In this document: piece by piece, positions 1 through 12,953 of the stretch
Numbering within the stretch: the stretch's first letter is position 1
Layout: the number at the start of each line of letters is the position of its first letter
Translations under genes and position numbers: made by a program
Source of the DNA: Fragilariopsis cylindrus CCMP1102
Taxonomy: Eukaryota; Bacillariophyta; Bacillariophyceae; Bacillariales; Bacillariaceae
Direction of reading: 5' to 3'
Length of the DNA: 64,000 nt
Assembly (NCBI GenBank): GCA_900095095.1
Contig: FMBT01000366.1
Span: 1 to 64,000, forward strand
The notes under the pieces: generated by a model
Seen by the model: only the letters and a program-made list of their open reading frames with translations
Database searches by the model: none
What the model was told of the DNA's origin: nothing

Positions 1-7
1 TCTAGAT

Positions 8-3000
8 TCAAGAGCTCTGCCTGTTTGCATTCATTATTGGGGATGTTTCAACTTCGTATAGTTTTAATCCAAAATTTCCTGTCCTTCCTCTACGACCGGT
101 CACAAGGATATAGTAATCGATTCCTTCTTGTGTCTTGAAGTTGACGGTAGATGCTTTATCTGCCTCATTCGGATCCGAACATAGTACCTCATTACCACCT
201 TCGTAATCGATACAGGTTAGACTTCCACACTGCCCAGCATATACATACATCGAAGTTTGACTATCAGTCTTATCAGAACAAGTCGTTGCTTGGAATGTAG
301 AACCATTTCCAGTTACCCGGTACTTTCAAAACAATGAGATTGAAGGAAAGAAAATTAGGTGAGGATGACGTACATGACAATATTCAGATAATAGTCTACA
401 AATGAAAATAATACAAGGATATATATATATATATATATATGTCATTGAATACAATACATACATTAACTTACCCATGCACCAGCACCACCTATTCCACACG
501 ATGATCCGCTAATAGAAGCCATATCGGGCTTGTTACCATCGGTAGATCCCGTTAATTCATCTTGATTGACATTGATTGGAATAGCGGTACCACACTGGTC
601 ATTTCCTCTTCGATCTGCATAACTTATATCCATACTAAAATCACCGGCATCGACATTATTACTATTACTATTATTTTCTACTCCATGGACAAAAATATGG
701 AATTTTTCTTTTATACTAGTCGTCCAATATGCTATTCCACCGTACTCGCCAGTCTTTGACATGGCATGACGTCGATGTTGACACATTCTAATGAATCACA
801 ATCATTACCTCTATATACACTTATCTCGTTGTTGAAATTAGTTTCAGTACTACATGTATTGGCTTGATAAACAAGGATTCCGTCTTTAGGTTCGCCATCC
901 GAAAATGTATACCATACACCTGACCTTTTTGTTTCCTTGCAGGTATCATAAACCGTAGCAATAGAATCATCACCTACGGTCTTTCCTTCGACTGGTTCTT
1001 TGAATGGAACAGGAAACGAAAGCTTACATTCAGTATTGAGGGGAATCTCTTCTTCTGAAAACTTTAATTCATAATCGTAATCGTCTTGATTTGATTCTAA
1101 GTTGCGACGACTGCTGCTGCTGCTGCTGCTGCTGCTGCTACTACTTACTGCTACTGCTGCTACTACTGCCGACACCGATTGGTAATCCCGATACAAACAC
1201 ATGATACGTTTTTTTCGATTCGGAAACCCAGGATATTTTATACCCATTATTAATGCTACCATCATCTCCACTACCACAATCTGCAACTTGTCGTGATTGG
1301 TTCTCGATACAAATTAAATCAGAACATTTATCGTCATCAGCATTATTGTTGTCTCCAGCAGTGAAAACGTTAATGCCAACGCTTTTAGATGGATCCATAG
1401 AACACGCAGATAATGTGTAAATATTCCCATTGCCAACCATCTCGTACCATCCCCCGACAGTTTCAAGTCCTGATAGACACGTTCCTTCTACCTCTACCAC
1501 TGGTGGACATTTAGTAATATTCCCCTCCATAATAGTATTAGAATCTATAGAGAATGCTTTTTCACATGATACATTTTCAATTGTTGCACATGTTAATAAT
1601 AGTTCTGGCTGTTCTTCTTCTTCTTCATCCTCCCCGCCGATACCCGGGGTAGGTGGAGCGACGGGTTGCATTATGGGTTCTCCAATAGGCTGGTTTTCGT
1701 TATTGTTACTGTTATCATTGTTACTGTCATTGTTGTTGACGTCTTCGTCCTCGTCCTCATCGTCTCCAACAAATTGTTCCCCTGTAGGTGGAGCGAGGGG
1801 TTCCATCACGGGTTGTCCTACAGGTTGTCCACTTGGTGGTTTTGGTTGTTGTTCCTCTAATTCTTCATCTTGAGATTTAATTATATCAGTATTTTTTGTT
1901 GGTGAACTCGTAGGATCTGGATTGATAATTAGTACATCCTGCTTCGTTGGTGATACAGTGGGTGGTTCCGTAGTTTTTGGTGCTTTACTTGGATTTAAAG
2001 TTGGACTGACTGTCGGTACCTTCGTAGTCGTAGGTGCATCAGTTGGAGATTTCGTAGGAGGGAAAGTAATTTCTAAAAATGGTGTAGATCCATTACATTT
2101 CCCATCACAATCAAAGGATAGACATTCATCGACAATCGGTTTATTACAACTATATGCAGTAAGTAATTTCGATCCGGTAGGACAAACGGAACAGTCACAA
2201 TTTAATTCTTCATCATACGTGATTTCATCACAATTGGTATCATATAATGATAAGTCACATCCACATAAACCTTTTTGGGATGCAACTGCATAATCAATAT
2301 TTTGTTCTAATGTAATATCAAGTGGACAAACTATATTTGCATCGACTGTACGACTTTCTTCTCCGAATGATAAAACAGTACCAGCTGGACATGAAGTATT
2401 CCCATCAGATGTTATACTACAATCATATACTGATGTTGTGCCACTTTTTTGATCGAGACAAAATTGATTGCCTCTTTTTTCTTCTTCCGGTTCCATATCG
2501 CCACCAACACCATTATTTGCAGATGTTGATATTGATCGACCATAAACAATCAATTTCCATTGACGGAAGATATTTTCATCAATATATTTGGATTATTACT
2601 ACGATCCACTAAATCACGAACACTTAATGACCAAACACCGATTGGACTTTCACCGGTATTACGTACAGACATTAATTTCCACCGTTCTGATTTCTTTAGT
2701 TGTGTATTTTCAGGTGTATTACCTGTATGGAGTAAACTTTCTGTACCACTTGGACTTGTTAATATAATTTCTAAATCACCACGATTATAATGTTTTAAAT
2801 CTAATAACACGACAGTTGATTCTGATATAAAATCTTGTGCAGAATCTTCTGCTGTTACTTTAATTGTGGATGTATATATATTATCTTTTGAATTAGGATC
2901 ATCATTTAATATAACATTTTCTTCCTTTGACATGCCAATAACCTGTTCTTCTTCTGTATATAATTCCCATTCTAATGCAGCCTCAACTGCTGCTAATGCA

Positions 3001-5485
3001 TCAATAATACCAAATCCATACCAACGTGAATGCCAATATCCAGCACCATTTATAACAACAGAATCATCTAACGGATCATTCACAACACGTTGCGATGTTT
3101 TGCTATTATACCTTGTACCTGTTTGTTGTATTTGTTGTTTGTTGTTGTTTTTGATTGTGTTTGTGTTTGGTTTCGTTCGTAGAAGGAAAGAAGGAATGCA
3201 TATAAGTTAGTGAAGCAAAAAAACTCGAATCGATAATATGCACACATCAAAATACAGTAGTAAGGACAAAGACAAGAGACACAAACAAACAAAAACAAAA
3301 CAAATATCTTAAACTTACATCTCTCCATGATAATTCAGACCGTGCTTCTAACATTAATGCAATAACACCAGAAACAACAGGAGTTGCAAATGATGTACCT
3401 TGTCCAGAATCAGCACACGTGTCAACACCCAGTCCTGCTGTCATTAAATGACCAACATCTTTATTACCACCACCAGGTGCAACCACAATTAATGCAGAAC
3501 CCTCTGTTGAATAATCCGCGTGTAATTTATTTTTACCTATCGCACCAACGGTAATAGTAAATCTGGAATTAGTCCAACCACTAAAATTAACATCATCACC
3601 TTTAATAAAATCATTCCCTGATGCAAATACAAATATAGTACCTTTCCCATTCCGACCATTTTTAATCCCTAATTCTATTGCTTGGACTGCACTTTGTGGT
3701 AATTTATTATAATCACAAGAACCACCAATAATAATTTCAGGAAAATCTCGACAGGCATCTTCATCTAATTTATAGTATTCTTTACAATGATAGGCAATTG
3801 AATTTTCACATTCAATACTTAATGGTTCATCCACTAAAAATGTATCACCACATATATCACATGGATTTTTATATTTTTCTTTACCTTCTTCTTTTTCTTC
3901 ACTATATGTAAATGGACATTGTTCATATATACGTATTGGATCAGCAATACTATTATTTGGATTATCATTCTCATTTTGGTCTTCATTTGCACCAGTACCA
4001 AAACCAGCATCACTACATGCCGGCATACCAATTGAATTTTGGGATATATCAAATGTATTTAATTTATAGGCTAACGATGAATATGGTACATTCTTTGCAA
4101 AAAAATTACACGAACTAAATTTGGATTTGGAGGCAATACCAGCGGAACATAAATTATTATCAGAATTGCCTACTGCAATTCCTGCCACTGCTGTACCATG
4201 CCCATCTAAATCTTGATTTTGTGATAGAGGTAAATATTCAATACAGGAATTTTCTACTGAGTCAAACCGTCCATCAAATTCTTGATTAGTAACATCCACA
4301 CCATCATCATTAATACGTATCACAATTCCTGTACCTTCTAAATTATATTTCGACCATACTTTTTCCACATTAATTAGATTATAGACCCATTCATTACCAT
4401 CCCATAATGGATCTTGATAATAAGCATCCTCCGATATACATTCGTCTGGACTATTTTGACCTTTGATCATCGAATAATAATCATTGGGCGTAGTACATTG
4501 TCGATCTTTATTAGTGGATGAATATTCATCAAAATTTTCACATGTACCATCTTCTGGACAATAATAACATCCTTTGGCATTTAAACATCCATAACAATCT
4601 GTATCAAATTTTTGACCTATTTTGATATAGTATAGTCAGTAATACGTTGTGTGTTGAGTAATGAAATAGTAGATGAGTAGATGAGAGAGTGTGTATGAGA
4701 GAGAGATAGAGAGAGAGAGTGCGTGTTAGTCCTTATAAGTCTCGGAGAGAGAGATTGGAATTTGATTTCTGAGCGAACGAACGAACGAACAAACAAACAA
4801 ACAAAAAAGGCAACAAAAAAGAGAGAGAGAGATGGAAAGATAGACTTCCAGCACAAAAACAACCACCTTCTCCTCCGATCTGTTCTATTCTGTAATCCTC
4901 CCAACAACAATGAAATGGGAGAGCACCCCACCCACCCACCCAAAAATCCATTCTATTCTATTCTATTCTATTCTATTCTGTTCTGTTCTACTTTTAAGAA
5001 TCAGCTTCTCCTTTGTTTTTGCTTCGCTTCACTTCACTTCACTTCACTTCAGTCGTTTGTGTTTTTAATATCTTATTATTCTCTCACTTTCTCTCAATGA
5101 CAAACTACTGAATACAAACGTAGACTAGTAAACGTAAACATAGACACAAAAATTAAACGTAGACAATAATAGGGATAATATATATGTACTGTACTGTACA
5201 AGTACTGTACAAGTACTACTTACATTGAATATTACAATCAATACAATCTTGATTGATACATAATTCTTCTTTTCCACCAAACTTTGGATCATCACATTTA
5301 CCATCTTGTATTGTTGGACATTTATTATCGTCTGCATAATCTAGTCTTGGATTACAGGTATAATCAATACCATCACCTTGTGCTGTTGCAGATTGTATTT
5401 GCAGTATTGATATTGTTGCAATCAGCAGCACTACTAACAGTAGGTGGCGTTGTTGTTGTTGTCGACGCTTTTGTTGTTGTAGCAT
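8..5485 (-). CDS. Kexin/furin-like subtilase with P domain, PT linker and Cys-rich tail (frameshifted)
   Basis: Secreted or endomembrane serine protease. I place exons at 5485-5224, 4616-3319, 3118-472 and about 322-8, with GTAAGT donors at 5223, 3318 and 471; exon phases agree. A signal peptide (residues 1-35) is followed by a Cys-rich pro-region. The catalytic domain shows Asp in INDDGVDV (about residue 192), His in DLDGHGTAVAG (about 227), the oxyanion Asn in FASGND and Ser in GQGTSFATPV (about 495). A P domain ends in RQWKLIVYG. A TKSPTDAPT-type linker and three related Cys modules follow, ending at a TGA at 8-10. Four frame breaks lie in exon 3: A-run at 3098-3101, AT repeat near 2582-2586, Ser-triplet repeat near 1145, and 745-785. 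Each side of a break keeps conserved sequence. The family is clear; whether the gene is functional is not. Confidence 0.8.
4617..5223 (-). repeat. Long first intron of the subtilase, full of simple repeats
   Basis: This 607 bp intron runs from a GTAAGT donor (5223-5218) to an ATAG acceptor (4618-4617). On the + strand it holds a GA-rich run (4685-4755), GAAC/AAAC tetranucleotide repeats (4773-4805), a TTCTA pentamer array (about 4951-4985), a CACTT array (about 5027-5052) and GTACTGTAC palindromes (5185-5215). The open frames inside it come from repeat composition and I do not treat them as genes. Confidence 0.7.
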
Positions 5486-5534
5486 TTTAAATGGTTATTT
5501 ATTTTTCCTTTCCTTTCCTTTCCTTTCTTCTTTC

Positions 5535-5570
<36 letters not shown>

Positions 5571-6169
5571 GCTTATTTATTATAGTGTAAACAAACAAGT
5601 CACAACTTTGTGCAAGGTAGATCGAGTGTTGCTTTGTTCAAGTACTGTAGAGGAAAATGGATTGCGATACTATTAGCGAAGCAAGATTTGATTTTAATAT
5701 CATAAAATAATATGTAGTCGTACCTGGTACAGTAACTTATCGTGCTTTCTTCTTTGTGCCTGCCATACAAGATAGATTTTTGCTTTTATTACTACTGTAT
5801 GGCGGTTATTGGTGTCAATGAGGGTGCGCGTACCTACATAATAATATAAAGGAATGCGTTGTTGTCGTTTGTCGTGTGTCGTGTTGTAAAAGTCAAAAGC
5901 GAAAAAGTCTTCTACCAGTTTGTTAGTACGGGGCATATGCCAGTTAGTACGGGGCATCTGACCCAAATTATAGGGCACATAAGTAAAGTCATTTTCAATT
6001 TTTCAATTGATTTAAAAAATATATATTAAAAAATACATCGTACTGTACTAACTTACTGTAGCTAGCTCTCAACTAAAGGTATTCTTGGTGTATGGAAAGC
6101 AAACTGATTTTGAATTCAAAAACAACTGAGATGGAAGTATTTATTATGCGGTCTAGATGGATGCTGTAC
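5486..6169. other. Intergenic, CT-rich microsatellite
   Basis: Just upstream of the subtilase start lies a pyrimidine-rich stretch of TTTCC and TTTC units (about 5502-5570), which could be promoter-proximal. The rest, including a local repeat of GTTAGTACGGGGCATNTG at about 5923-5960, shows no convincing gene. Confidence 0.5.
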
Positions 6170-6690
6170 AAAAACACATAATGACAAAAGTCTAACTATA
6201 AGCACAAATAAAACAGAAGAGTTTCATGCATTCTTTCAAGCCATTGTACCAGACAGGTGCATTGATCAAAATAGACCAGTTTTAGGAGGCAGAATAGCAG
6301 CAGAATATGACTCATTATCTCTCATCTGTATACATTGAGGGAAATGGTACTACCAGAAGATGAACTAAAGATATACAATGAATCGCTAGATTGAAGATTA
6401 GAAGATACAAACCAACAAATGAAAAAAATGGTTAGACAGATGGAGACCGGTCATAGATCACAGCATGAAAAGAGTAAAGGAGCTAGCAAAAGACAACAAC
6501 AAAAACCCATATGGAATCACTTCACAGCATACAAACCAGCCAAGACTAAGGTATCAAGGAAAATAGCAACAAGAACACAAACAAAGAAAATGTCAAACAA
6601 CCCATTGTTGACAAATAAATGTGTACATCAGACTACAGAAGAAAAGATCATCAAGTAGAATATCACAGGTACTGAAGGCAAAATACAAAA
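6170..6690 (+). pseudogene. Decayed coding relic of unknown family
   Basis: Translating the + strand gives protein-like stretches that jump frame. One contains EEFHAFFQAIVPDRC and GGRIAAEYDSLS. A second, in another frame, contains LREMVLPEDELKIY and then a stop. A third contains KWLDRWRPVIDHSMKRVKE. The stretches are close together, in the same orientation and of mixed rather than low-complexity composition, as expected of an old gene or transposon fragment. I do not recognise the family. Confidence 0.35.
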
Positions 6691-7335
6691 CGAATAGTCT
6701 TATATCCACACTGTATACAAAATTGGGAAGAAAGAGATCAAACAGCAGAGCAAGAACTATATTGGAAGTAGAGATAACAAACTATTGAGGATAGATCTGG
6801 AAATGAACCAATGTAAACAAAGAAATAATATAGATACATAATAGGCAGGGCAAATGCTGACTCTTCTGTCTTTCTAAGACGTTGAAATCACAAGTTATAT
6901 ATAAATATACATCCCCAGACATGGATGGAAGATGGAAATATTGAAACAGTCCCTTCACTATGCTAGTCATCCATCTAGAGATAGATGGATCCTAGGTAAA
7001 TACATAGAAGAGAGAGAGAGAGAGAGAGGGGGGAGGCAAAAATTCTTCATGAGGGAAGAAATGGGACGGCAAGAACAAAAAATAGAGCAAACAAAAACTT
7101 ATAAATGAAAAATGCACAATTTGATTTGAAGACACAGTCTGCCCAACCAGCAAGAAGTGTGGATTGTGAATTACAATGATCACAAAGCTGTGCAGATACA
7201 ATATGCAATTTGATTTCATATACTTAGTTTGCTTTGCTTTGGATGGAAGCACTACTACTACTACTACTACTATGCAATGAATTAAATATTTATTACTGTA
7301 CACAGTTTTCCTTTTGTGCCTGACATGATATATTA

Positions 7336-7728
7336 TCAATATCTCAATAGATTATAGACTATACCATAAACAAAGATCTGCATGATGCTATCAGTTGGTG
7401 TTAGAGTGTAGATTGTTCCATGCTGAGTTACTATCTCATCATCTCCTTGTCGTACGACTTCAAAAGGGAGATTGAATGATTCAATGGTAGAGTGCTGTGT
7501 GTTGCAGTATTCAAGGATTGCATCATATGCAATGAGATACTGATCATCATCATCTTGATCATCCAATTCAATAAACCATTTTTGATTCACCATATCAAAC
7601 GACATTATCTTACCATCATGTTTATATGATCCAGTATAACCAACCCACCAGTGGTCGGGTATCTTCACAGGTAGTCCTACTAGTGAATCGGCCCATTCTA
7701 TATCAATTTTCTTTGTTCTAGGAGCCAT
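7336..7728 (-). CDS. Small Trp/Asp-rich protein of unknown function, possibly transposon-associated
   Basis: About 130 residues starting at MAPRTKK (ATG at 7728); an in-frame upstream Met at 7785 exists, but MAPRTKK gives the more natural start. The sequence is compact and globular: EWADSLVGLPVKIPDHWW, YKHDGKIMSFD, KWFIELDDQDDDDQYLIAYD. The pattern of aromatic residues and short beta-like segments resembles small Tudor/chromo-like folds. I have an impression, not a verified match, that similar proteins occur beside diatom retroelements. No intron is needed. It stands alone between non-coding stretches. Confidence 0.5.
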   Translation of the reverse strand: MAPRTKKIDIEWADSLVGLPVKIPDHWWVGYTGSYKHDGKIMSFDMVNQKWFIELDDQDDDDQYLIAYDAILEYCNTQHSTIESFNLPFEVVRQGDDEIVTQHGTIYTLTPTDSIMQIFVYGIVYNLLRY

Positions 7729-9245
7729 TCTAATCCAAATATTTTGATTATATTTCTTATGGAATTGTAATATTATGAAAATCAACCAAAACGCGTGGTA
7801 AAGTTACGAAAACAGCTAGTAACTAAAATATCTTCACTAGTAGTTAGTGTGTGTGAAAATTTGAAAACACAAGTTTTGAAAAAGAATTTGTTAGTAAATT
7901 TGCTAGTAAGTTTACAAGACTGACCATTTGATCCATATTTTCCATGCGTTGATCGCCTCTTTTTCGTGTGACTTCAACAATTTTTCAAATTTTGAGTCTT
8001 GGACGCGAGTCACATCAGAATATTTGACCAAAAATGGCCGTTGCGCGACACATTTTTGCGTCTCTCCGATTCAAACTGTTCTGGTCACTAATTAAGTAAG
8101 TACGGGCACGTGAGGGTATCCGTTGGGCTGTTACAAACTCCTCGGGAGTAGTATTAAGTATATAAAAAGACACGTGCCCTTGAACGGAGATGCACTGTGT
8201 CTCAATAGGGGGGATAAGTCCATTTTTTTAGGGAGAAACACCCCAAAGAAAAAAGGGGCTCTTTTTCCTATAATAGTAGTAGGCATCCTTCTCTCCGCTC
8301 TTATTCAGATTCTTCATTCATTCAGACTGATCAGAATTTCTGATGATGCATGGACGGGCAAGATGATGATACACCGCACTACTGTAACTTAGTATCATTG
8401 TTGGCTGGTTGATAAAAATGCTGATTGTATTATAGTACTGTACATACGTCACTGTACTACGTATTGTTCAGGCTTGAAAATTTCAGACGATCAAATCGAA
8501 TCAATCGAATCAAGGAGACATGTGTTAACTTACGTCGTCGCCAATAAGAGATTATAAGTAACACGTGTTTAACTACGTACACGTACTGTAGTTCTCAAAT
8601 CTACAGTGCTTGAAGTGTTAAGTAACTAATGTTTTGACTTACTGTTAGTAAACGTTATATTTCACTCGAATCTAAATTGCTTTACTGCACATAAATTAGT
8701 CCACGTGGAAGATTTTTTTTCTAATTCGATTCGTTTGAGTCGAGTCGAATTTTTTTTCTTAACCGGGGCGGTTAGTTACACGTTACGTACTGTACTAGTA
8801 GATAGATGTGATGTAAGCAATAACGATGGTCACGTTTGCTTTTTTTGTGGATTTGCTCCGATTGCTTATGCATGTGTCTATTAAATAATCAACAAACTGA
8901 GCGATGATGCACACTTTTACTTATGCTTTGATCTTCTCAAAAATAATGAGGAGACATGCGTTATTTCGTCCTTGTCATTTATTTTCATTAAATATACTAA
9001 CTAATAAAACGGTACAAACCGACTCGACTCTCTAGATTCTCTCTCTCAAATACTCTACACATAAATTTTAAAGACTTAAAAAGGAGTTACGTTACGTTAG
9101 ATTGATTGAAAGGAAGGAAGGAAATAGGTAACCACCGGAAGCAAAAGTAAGGTAAACCCGGTCAGTCAATAAGGCAGGTCAATAGCTTAGGCAGCTCTAT
9201 CTCGCTCAGCTAGCAAATTGATTGCTGGAATAAAAAATCAAAAAA
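7729..9245. other. Intergenic region
   Basis: About 1.5 kb with no supported gene. An 89-codon + ORF at 8123-8392 has a hydrophobic segment (ALFPIIVVGILLSALIQIL) but no other support, so I leave it out as a gene. GTACTGTAC-type palindromes occur near 8436, 8584 and 8788. The last 200 bp probably holds the promoter of the polyamine synthase gene at 9246. Confidence 0.4.
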
Positions 9246-9799
9246 ATGGAATACAACTTCTCTAAAGCATCATCATTGCAATCATCATCGTCATCATCGT
9301 CATCAAGATCCTCATCACCACAGCAGTCACCTATAGTATCATCATTAGATATCAATATGATGAACAGCATTGAAGAAAGTGTCGTTGTAGTTGACACCAG
9401 CAATAACACCGCCAAGAACAACAGCAACGGCGGCAGTAATAGTAATAGTGATAATAACAATGCCGATGACAATGATAGTGACACATCTGGTACGAGTGGA
9501 ACTACTGATAGTACAGATAGAAGTCACCCACAATCAACAACATGTATGACGACGCCTACGACGACGCCTAGTACACCAGGTGCGCCAGGTGCGCCAACGA
9601 AAGATTCTTCTCAAAATAAAAGGAAAAGAAGAAATGGTGTTTCTTTAGTAACAACTGTTATATCAATTTTACTAGCAGTCTTTGTTGGATTGTCAGCAGG
9701 AATGAAATATTCGAACGCTGTCGTTACAGTCATGAATAATAATAGTAATAGTCCTAGTACTGAAGAAGCTCCTCAATGCGACGACGACGATAATGATGC

Positions 9800-9830
<31 letters not shown>

Positions 9831-12800
9831 ACAACTACGCAACAATTCTTTCTTGAAAAGAATAATAAAATTGAATTTAAATACGTAAAAATCAAACCGG
9901 ATGAGGACGAAGATGATGATGAGAATAACAAAGATGATGATGAGGAGGATGAAGATGATAATGATGAAGATGAAATCATTTATGATGAATACGGAAATCA
10001 AATATTTCAAGGGGTTGGAAAAATAATCCAATTTTTTATTAATGCCTATGATATTGACTATTTTGATAATGATACTGAAAATCAAGATACTAATACTGAT
10101 TTTGAAAATAATGGTGAAGAAATTGTGACAGAATTATTAACTGATTTAATAGAAGCATCAGATGAATGTGAAGATATTATTGATTTATATGGATTTTTCG
10201 TTCATGATTCATCCAAGATTAGGAAAAAAGAAAAGAATATAAATAAAAATAAAACATTGAATATAGTAGGTATGTTACGAGATGGAAGAGGACATATTTC
10301 CTTAACATTATGGCCCTATCAAAAAAAACTGATGGCGGATTTCTTTATTGGTCCATCACGACAAGTAGCTACAGAAGAAGAAATTGATGACGACGATGAT
10401 GACGATGACGATGAGGACGAAATTGAGGATGGAATACTATTGACCTGTATCTCCTCCATGGCCAAAGTCTTATATCCAACTGTGAATGATCAGATTATAC
10501 CTAATAATATTCCAGGTTCGATTGAGGATGTATCACATTCGACACAATTAGGGTTATTTGAATCTTTAAGTAAATACAATCAAGATCCGTACCGGTATCG
10601 ATGGAAAATAGAAAAATTACGTGGTTTTTTACCCTTAAATTTAAATGATGCCGATTTAATTGGTGAAATGGGTTCGTTAATCACATGGAAAAATCGTGTC
10701 GTTTCGATCCAATCTAATTTTCAACAAATTGATATTGTCGATGGTGAAGATGATTTTTCAACACTGGGTTGGATGGAATCTTATAATGGTGACAACGACA
10801 AAACAGATCCAAATATAAATAAAAATATTCGTGAGTATATGGATAAACCATCCAATAAACAATTTTTTCAACCAGATCGTCTATTATACCTAGATGGGGT
10901 GATACAAAGTACCAGACAAGGATTAGCGGCGTATCATGAAGCATTAGTCCAACCGGCCATGTTTGCACATCCCAATCCCAAACGGATTGCTATTGTAGGT
11001 GGTGGAGAATGTGCTACCTTGCGTGAAACATTAAAACATTCGACTGTCGAAAAAGTAATCATGGTCGAAATTGATCCTATTATTGTCGATGTGTCGAAAA
11101 TATATTTAGAAGAATGGAATGATTGTTCTATGTTTGGGGATGGATCTATCCGATATTGTATGGACGATCCACGTGTCGAAATGTATCATTTAGATGCATT
11201 GCAATGGTTCCGTGATCGATATTCCAATGAAAGTCAACAGGAACACAATATCTTATTTGGTACCGAAGAATTATTTGATGTGGTTATATTAGATGCATTG
11301 TAAGTGTTTTGTTTATTGATTATTATTGTTTATTTATCTTTCCTTTTCTTTTTATTCTTTTTGTTTTATTCTTTTTATTGTATTTTGGTGGTTTTCGTTC
11401 AAATCCTCTTACACACACACAATTTGTATTCCCATCCGTTTCCCTCTTACTCAAATATTATTAGGGATCCACAAAATGCCGTTGACTTTGTTGAGGCATT
11501 ATATGGGGATGGTCCATTTATGAATTCATTGTACAATTCCTTAACAGATAATGGTGTACTATTAACGCAAGTCGGAGAGGCTGTCAGCGTGGGTGATATA
11601 TCAGAAACATACCCCGGTAATTTCAATTATCAACGTGCACAATATGAAAGTGGATTGATCAATCAAGGGTTTGAAGTGGTTATGCAATACGATGAACCCC
11701 GTGCTGGATTTGATGGTATCTGGTCATTTTATGCGGCATTTAAAGATGATTCGATCCGTGAACGCTGGTTAATGAATGAGGCACAAATTGATTTAGAAAT
11801 CCATAAACGATCCATCCGACGAACACCACGAGATGAAGATGAAGAAGGTGGTGGTGAAATGAATAGTTTGTTTGATGTATTTGATGGACCGACAATGGCA
11901 ACGTATCGGTACCCATCCAAGGCGGCACAGGTTATATATTGCTTACGTAATCCTAAACCGTATGGTTGTGTTACAGACATCAATAATAAAGACCATCATA
12001 CACCCTACGGTGATGCTGACTACAAAACCAGCAAAGAACGGCCGTATTATGAACCATCAGGATTCGATCCAGAAATTCCAAATTTTAATGCTGCTAATTT
12101 TATTGTAGACAGCAGCAACAGCAGCAACAACAGTAACAACAGCAACAATTTAGTTTCTCGAGTAACAATACCAGAAAAGTCGTATCTAATGTTAGAACAA
12201 TCAATTCATGACGTACGGGTTGCTCCCGCAACGTCATCGATTGTTGATAGGAGTAGTAGCAGTAGCAACGATGCCCTTAGCACCATTATCAATCCGGTAA
12301 AGGAATTTGTTTCCGGTGATAGAGAAGGCTTGTCCATTCCAAGACGGGTAAGTTATAACAATGAAATTCCAAAGCACCATCCATGTTTATTGCTATTATT
12401 ATTATCGGAATTTTTCTCTCTTTTTCTACTTCTTGTTCTTGATCTAATAACAACTATTTTTTGTTTTGTTTTGTTTTGTTTCAACATTCGACAAATTTGA
12501 TAATATCAACAGGGAGACATCCATACCACATACGGTGTTGATAGTGGATTACTTTCTTTCCTAAAACACGGATGTAATGGAAATTTTAACACTGGTACTT
12601 CCCAGTCGTCTCTAACCGAAATGACGACCGATCCGGATTCTATTCCAGACGTTCTTGTTGACGAAGAAAAGGAGGAAGGAGACGACGGTCAACTATTGTT
12701 ACGAGTTGCCAGATCCTACCAGAAGAATGGTACTAATAATTCAAAAAAGATGATGACGATGGAGAACGGTTTGCCGAAAGAATTGGTGTTTAATCCTTCT

Positions 12801-12953
12801 TTTACTAGGAATTCACATCAACCAGAATCTATGATAAGTTCTCGCACGATATCACAGGGAGAAGAAATCTCTTCCAACTTTGTTCCTTGGTACGATCAGG
12901 CTGGATGGAACCATCATATTTCGACGTTACGAGATCAATGTCAACAACAGTAA
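9246..12953 (+). CDS. Membrane-anchored AdoMetDC-like/aminopropyltransferase fusion with SET-like tail
   Basis: About 1125 residues. Exons are 9246-11299, 11465-12347 and 12513-12953; both introns are 165 bp with GTAAG donors and AG acceptors, and phases match. A low-complexity N-terminus precedes one transmembrane segment (about residues 131-153). Near residues 341-370, GRGHISLTLWPYQKKLMADF aligns with the bacterial SpeD core, but the pyruvoyl-forming Ser, the downstream His of the HTWPE motif and the catalytic Cys are replaced, so self-processing is unlikely. The aminopropyltransferase domain (about residues 545-720) has LLYLDGVIQST, IVGGGECATLRETLKH, VEIDPIIVDVSK, DDPRVE and, across the first splice, ILDALDP. 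GGGE-AT-LRE is closer to thermospermine-synthase-type motifs than to GGGDGG spermidine synthases. Exon 3 carries LLSFLKHGCNGNFNTG and QGEEISSNF, resembling a SET C-terminal half. Product specificity is not known. Confidence 0.8.

Noticed and set aside
4617-5107. Short ORFs on both strands at 4617-5100
   Set aside because: They lie in the first intron of the subtilase and consist of simple-repeat translation.
8123-8392. 89-codon + ORF with a hydrophobic segment
   Set aside because: No promoter, homology or composition support; a chance ORF is likely.
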